In this document: positions 61,579 through 64,000 of the stretch, in pieces | Position numbering within the stretch: position 1 is the stretch's first letter | How the letters are laid out: the number at the start of each line of letters is the position of its first letter | The notes under the pieces: model-generated | Seen by the model: only the letters and a program-made list of their open reading frames with translations | Databases searched by the model: none | Told to the model about the DNA's origin: nothing | Assembly (NCBI RefSeq): GCF_918797505.1 | Contig: NC_092795.1 | Span: forward strand, 28,321,131 to 28,385,130 | DNA: 64,000 nt | Direction: 5' to 3' | Source of the DNA: Bemisia tabaci | Lineage: Eukaryota; Arthropoda; Insecta; Hemiptera; Aleyrodidae | Translations under genes and position numbers: made by a program

Positions 61579-62483
61579 GTACGAAATATTTAAACATAAT
61601 TTAGTTTTGTGATCCTCAAAAGTGATATTTTCTATCGTGAAGAGAGTTCGGGAAGTTTTATTTAAGGGCAGTTAGTGTCACCAATGTCTTATAGATTTGA
61701 AATTTACTACTGGTATCCACTGGTAAACCGAAATCTTAAGCTTTATGCTGTATTGATATATCAGACGATTTCGTAGAAACAAGATGCGACATTCTTCGTC
61801 AAAGTATTAAAAGAAATAAAATGGACGGTATTTACCTACATCAGCTTAAAAAGGCGCTCCTCCAGTGCTCCGCTCCAGCGCTCGGATAATATAAGTTTTA
61901 TCTTTTTTGTTTCTTTTAATTACAAAAAAATCCACGCAATTCCGCGCGAAATTTTCCGCAATTATTTTTAACTCTTAAAGCTTAATTTTTGTGAAAGTTA
62001 CGAGGCTCAATGCTGCTTATTCTCTGTTTACTGAAACTTAGTAGGGAATAGAGTAACGTGATGTAGTCTCGCCGATTTAGGTCACATTCATCCAAATTAT
62101 AAGTCGTGATTTATTTGACAAGAGAGGAAAATTATTTCAGGACTACAACATTTAGTGATTTTGTATGTCATTAGGCAAGCTTTCCATCACATCTTCACTT
62201 CCTATCCAAGGTACCAGAAACTTCATTTGTGCCAAGGCATTATGGTTGGCATCTTCTCAGATTTGTCAAATTTTGCCCGGAATCGTAATGCACAGAATCA
62301 CGATTGATTTTCTCACAATTTAATTCGTAATCTAGATGTCCAAATATTGAGGAATAAATCTAAGCTATCTTGAGATATCTCGTAATACAGCGTCGAAGCG
62401 TAGATGGCGCTCACGATCGGAACAATTTTGCCGGAGGGGAAAAATTATAATAATTAAAGGGCTTGGAGGGCAAGACGCATAAG
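61579..62483. other. Start of intron 14, non-coding
   Basis: No further TrpA1 exon recognised; AT-rich. Confidence 0.55.
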
Positions 62484-63207
62484 CAGGGCCGAATTAAGGG
62501 GGTGGCCGCGTGGGCCGCGGCCTATGGCGGCAAAATGTAGGGGGCGGCATTTTGCAATCTTTTTTAATGTAGCTATCGAAAAGAAGAAGGTAAAATCGGA
62601 TCCAGAAAACAACGACGAGACAAGGCGATAAAATCTCTCATTTCCTGAGAGTTAAAGTATAGTAATTTCTAATTTCGTCGTCTTTCGATGATACAAGAGA
62701 CAGCACCTTGAAATAGTCGAGTTATGAGAGAAACCAGACACGCAATTTGACCTTGAGCGAGCGATGGAGCATTCAATGATGACGAGGACTGAGATGAAAA
62801 GGAGAAGCCCTCGGCGCGGCGCGGCGGTCGGCATGAAACGCATAGCGCCTACAAGACTGCATGAATACTTCACGCATTGCGCAAACACAGTGCGGTCGGC
62901 GCAGCGACGGAAGTTAAAATTATTAAACCACATTTATGTTTGTTCTTTTATAATTTTTTCGTTCGTTTGTTATAAATCGAAGGCCTTGTCCAAACAGGGA
63001 TGGGTTTGCGCAACTTAACTTTCGCGTAAAATTCCGTGAACATTTGTTAGTGTTGACGGGGCTTTCACAAAAAATGTGCTCAACACGAGTAAACGCGTCT
63101 CATACCGTCATACATCCCTCTCCCACCGGCACGTTCACTTAACGAATGAGAAGGGGGCAGAAAAATACAGGCGGCCCATGGGCGGCAAGTAGGTAAATCC
63201 GGCCCTG
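62484..63207. mobile_element. GGGCCGGATT element, copy 2 (inverted)
   Basis: Starts CAGGGCCGAATTAAG and ends GTAAATCCGGCCCTG, the reverse of copy 1 at 13181-14090. The flanks CGCATAAG and CGCATCAG form a near-perfect 8-bp target duplication. It carries one minisatellite unit, where copy 1 has three. Confidence 0.83.
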
Positions 63208-63262
63208 CGCATCAGTGCAGTTTTTGAAAAAAATTGAGGTATTTAATGATTTCAAGTAAAGC

Positions 63263-63712
63263 TTATCTTAATGCATATTCTGTGCAAAATTCGCTCCGAG
63301 AGCGAAAGTCTTCCGGATCAAAGGCTGACTCCCATGTATTTCGTACGATGGTGACTGAAGTCATCCCCTGATCAGAAAGAAATTCCCCTACTGACGCGGC
63401 CAAGGTCTCGATCACTGGAAGGTCCACTTCTACATAATCGCGAACACTGACCAGGCTCTTTGTAATTGAATCTTTAATAGTCATGCCACTAATATCTTTG
63501 TAAACAAAATCCTCGATATCAATTATGGAACCGTCATCCCGTAAACTCACTTTTTTCATACAAATCTTTTCATTAAAAATTATCGGCAATACCCCCTCCA
63601 CAAAATTAACATGAACAGGCGTATATGCCATGCATGGCTCAATTGTTGGAGCCAGCGACAAAACATTTTTTACAATAATGGGGGGGGGGAGTACTCCCGC
63701 CATAACAGACAT
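63263..63712 (-). CDS. Hypothetical 149-codon ORF
   Basis: A minus-strand ATG ORF with balanced composition (VNFVEGVLPIIFNEKICMKK, IDIEDFVYKDISGMTIKDSI, TWESAFDPEDFRSRSE). It ends at a TAA-type stop next to the GGGCCGGATT element. A plus-strand ORF of 76 codons (KTKSRVHTPGRIRGTLKFQE) starts 5 bp away at 63718, giving a head-to-head pair. I do not recognise either protein. The minus frame looks genuinely coding but may be a mobile-element remnant. Confidence 0.4.
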   Translation of the reverse strand: MSVMAGVLPPPIIVKNVLSLAPTIEPCMAYTPVHVNFVEGVLPIIFNEKICMKKVSLRDDGSIIDIEDFVYKDISGMTIKDSITKSLVSVRDYVEVDLPVIETLAASVGEFLSDQGMTSVTIVRNTWESAFDPEDFRSRSEFCTEYALR

Positions 63713-64000
63713 ACTAAATGATTACTACTTACAAAAATCGGAAATTAAAATTTTTAGCGGGTGCAAATCAAGTGCAATCAAAACACGAAAACGGAAAGAC
63801 TAAAAGCAGAGTACACACTCCTGGACGCATTCGTGGCACGCTAAAATTTCAAGAAGATCTGAAACAAAAAAGCATAATATTCAAACGTATGTCCTGCAAT
63901 TTTTCTGGTGGATTTTGCTACCATAGTTTCCATAGTTACCATAGTTAGAGGTGTCTATTTTTTTTTGCCATTCTTTTCATCCTCTCTCTTTAGTGCAGAC

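Overview
The window is from an animal nuclear genome, and I infer a hemipteran insect, most likely a whitefly such as Bemisia. The evidence is short conserved exons with GT-AG splice sites, separated by AT-rich introns of 0.5-18.6 kb that are packed with foldback elements, decayed transposons and retroelement remnants. There are no operons, and I saw no rRNA, tRNA or CRISPR. The species is inferred from the gene's similarity to insect homologues and from the style of the repeats; nothing in the sequence proves it.

The one well-supported cellular gene is TrpA1, an ankyrin-repeat TRPA-type cation channel, on the + strand. I can place 14 exons between 5129 and 61578, and all junction phases agree. 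They cover the N-terminus, about 16 ankyrin repeats, the cysteine-rich pre-S1 linker and the first membrane segment (S1). S2-S6, the pore and the C-terminus must lie beyond 64000. Everything else except the first 5 kb lies in TrpA1 introns.

Layout. 1-5.1 kb: upstream sequence with two foldback MITEs. 5.1-23.9 kb: giant intron 1. It holds a 3.26-kb hAT-like transposon with long terminal inverted repeats (TIRs) and an 8-bp target duplication, a FLYWCH zinc-finger fragment, the N-terminal part of a PrimPol/UL52-like primase, a GGGCCGGATT element with a minisatellite, a candidate endogenous RNA-virus nucleoprotein, and directly beside it a decayed LTR-retrotransposon gag-protease. 24-32.5 kb: intron 2, with foldback elements and three copies of a CAGTGGCG hairpin family. 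32.6-36.3 kb: intron 3, with a primase zinc-domain fragment abutting a truncated Tc1/mariner-like element. 38.5-44.6 kb: intron 5, with LINE tails, an integrase fragment, a candidate solo LTR and a triplicated minus-strand microexon-like module. 50.1-58.9 kb: introns 10 and 11, with two long direct repeats (2.1 and 2.3 kb) flanking exon 11 and a 1.6-kb foldback. 59-64 kb: exons 12-14, a LINE fragment, a second GGGCCGGATT element and an unexplained 149-codon ORF.

The biology is therefore one sensory channel gene whose introns have collected DNA transposons, retroelements, probable viral fossils and many long hairpins. Its pre-mRNA should be rich in double-stranded structure.
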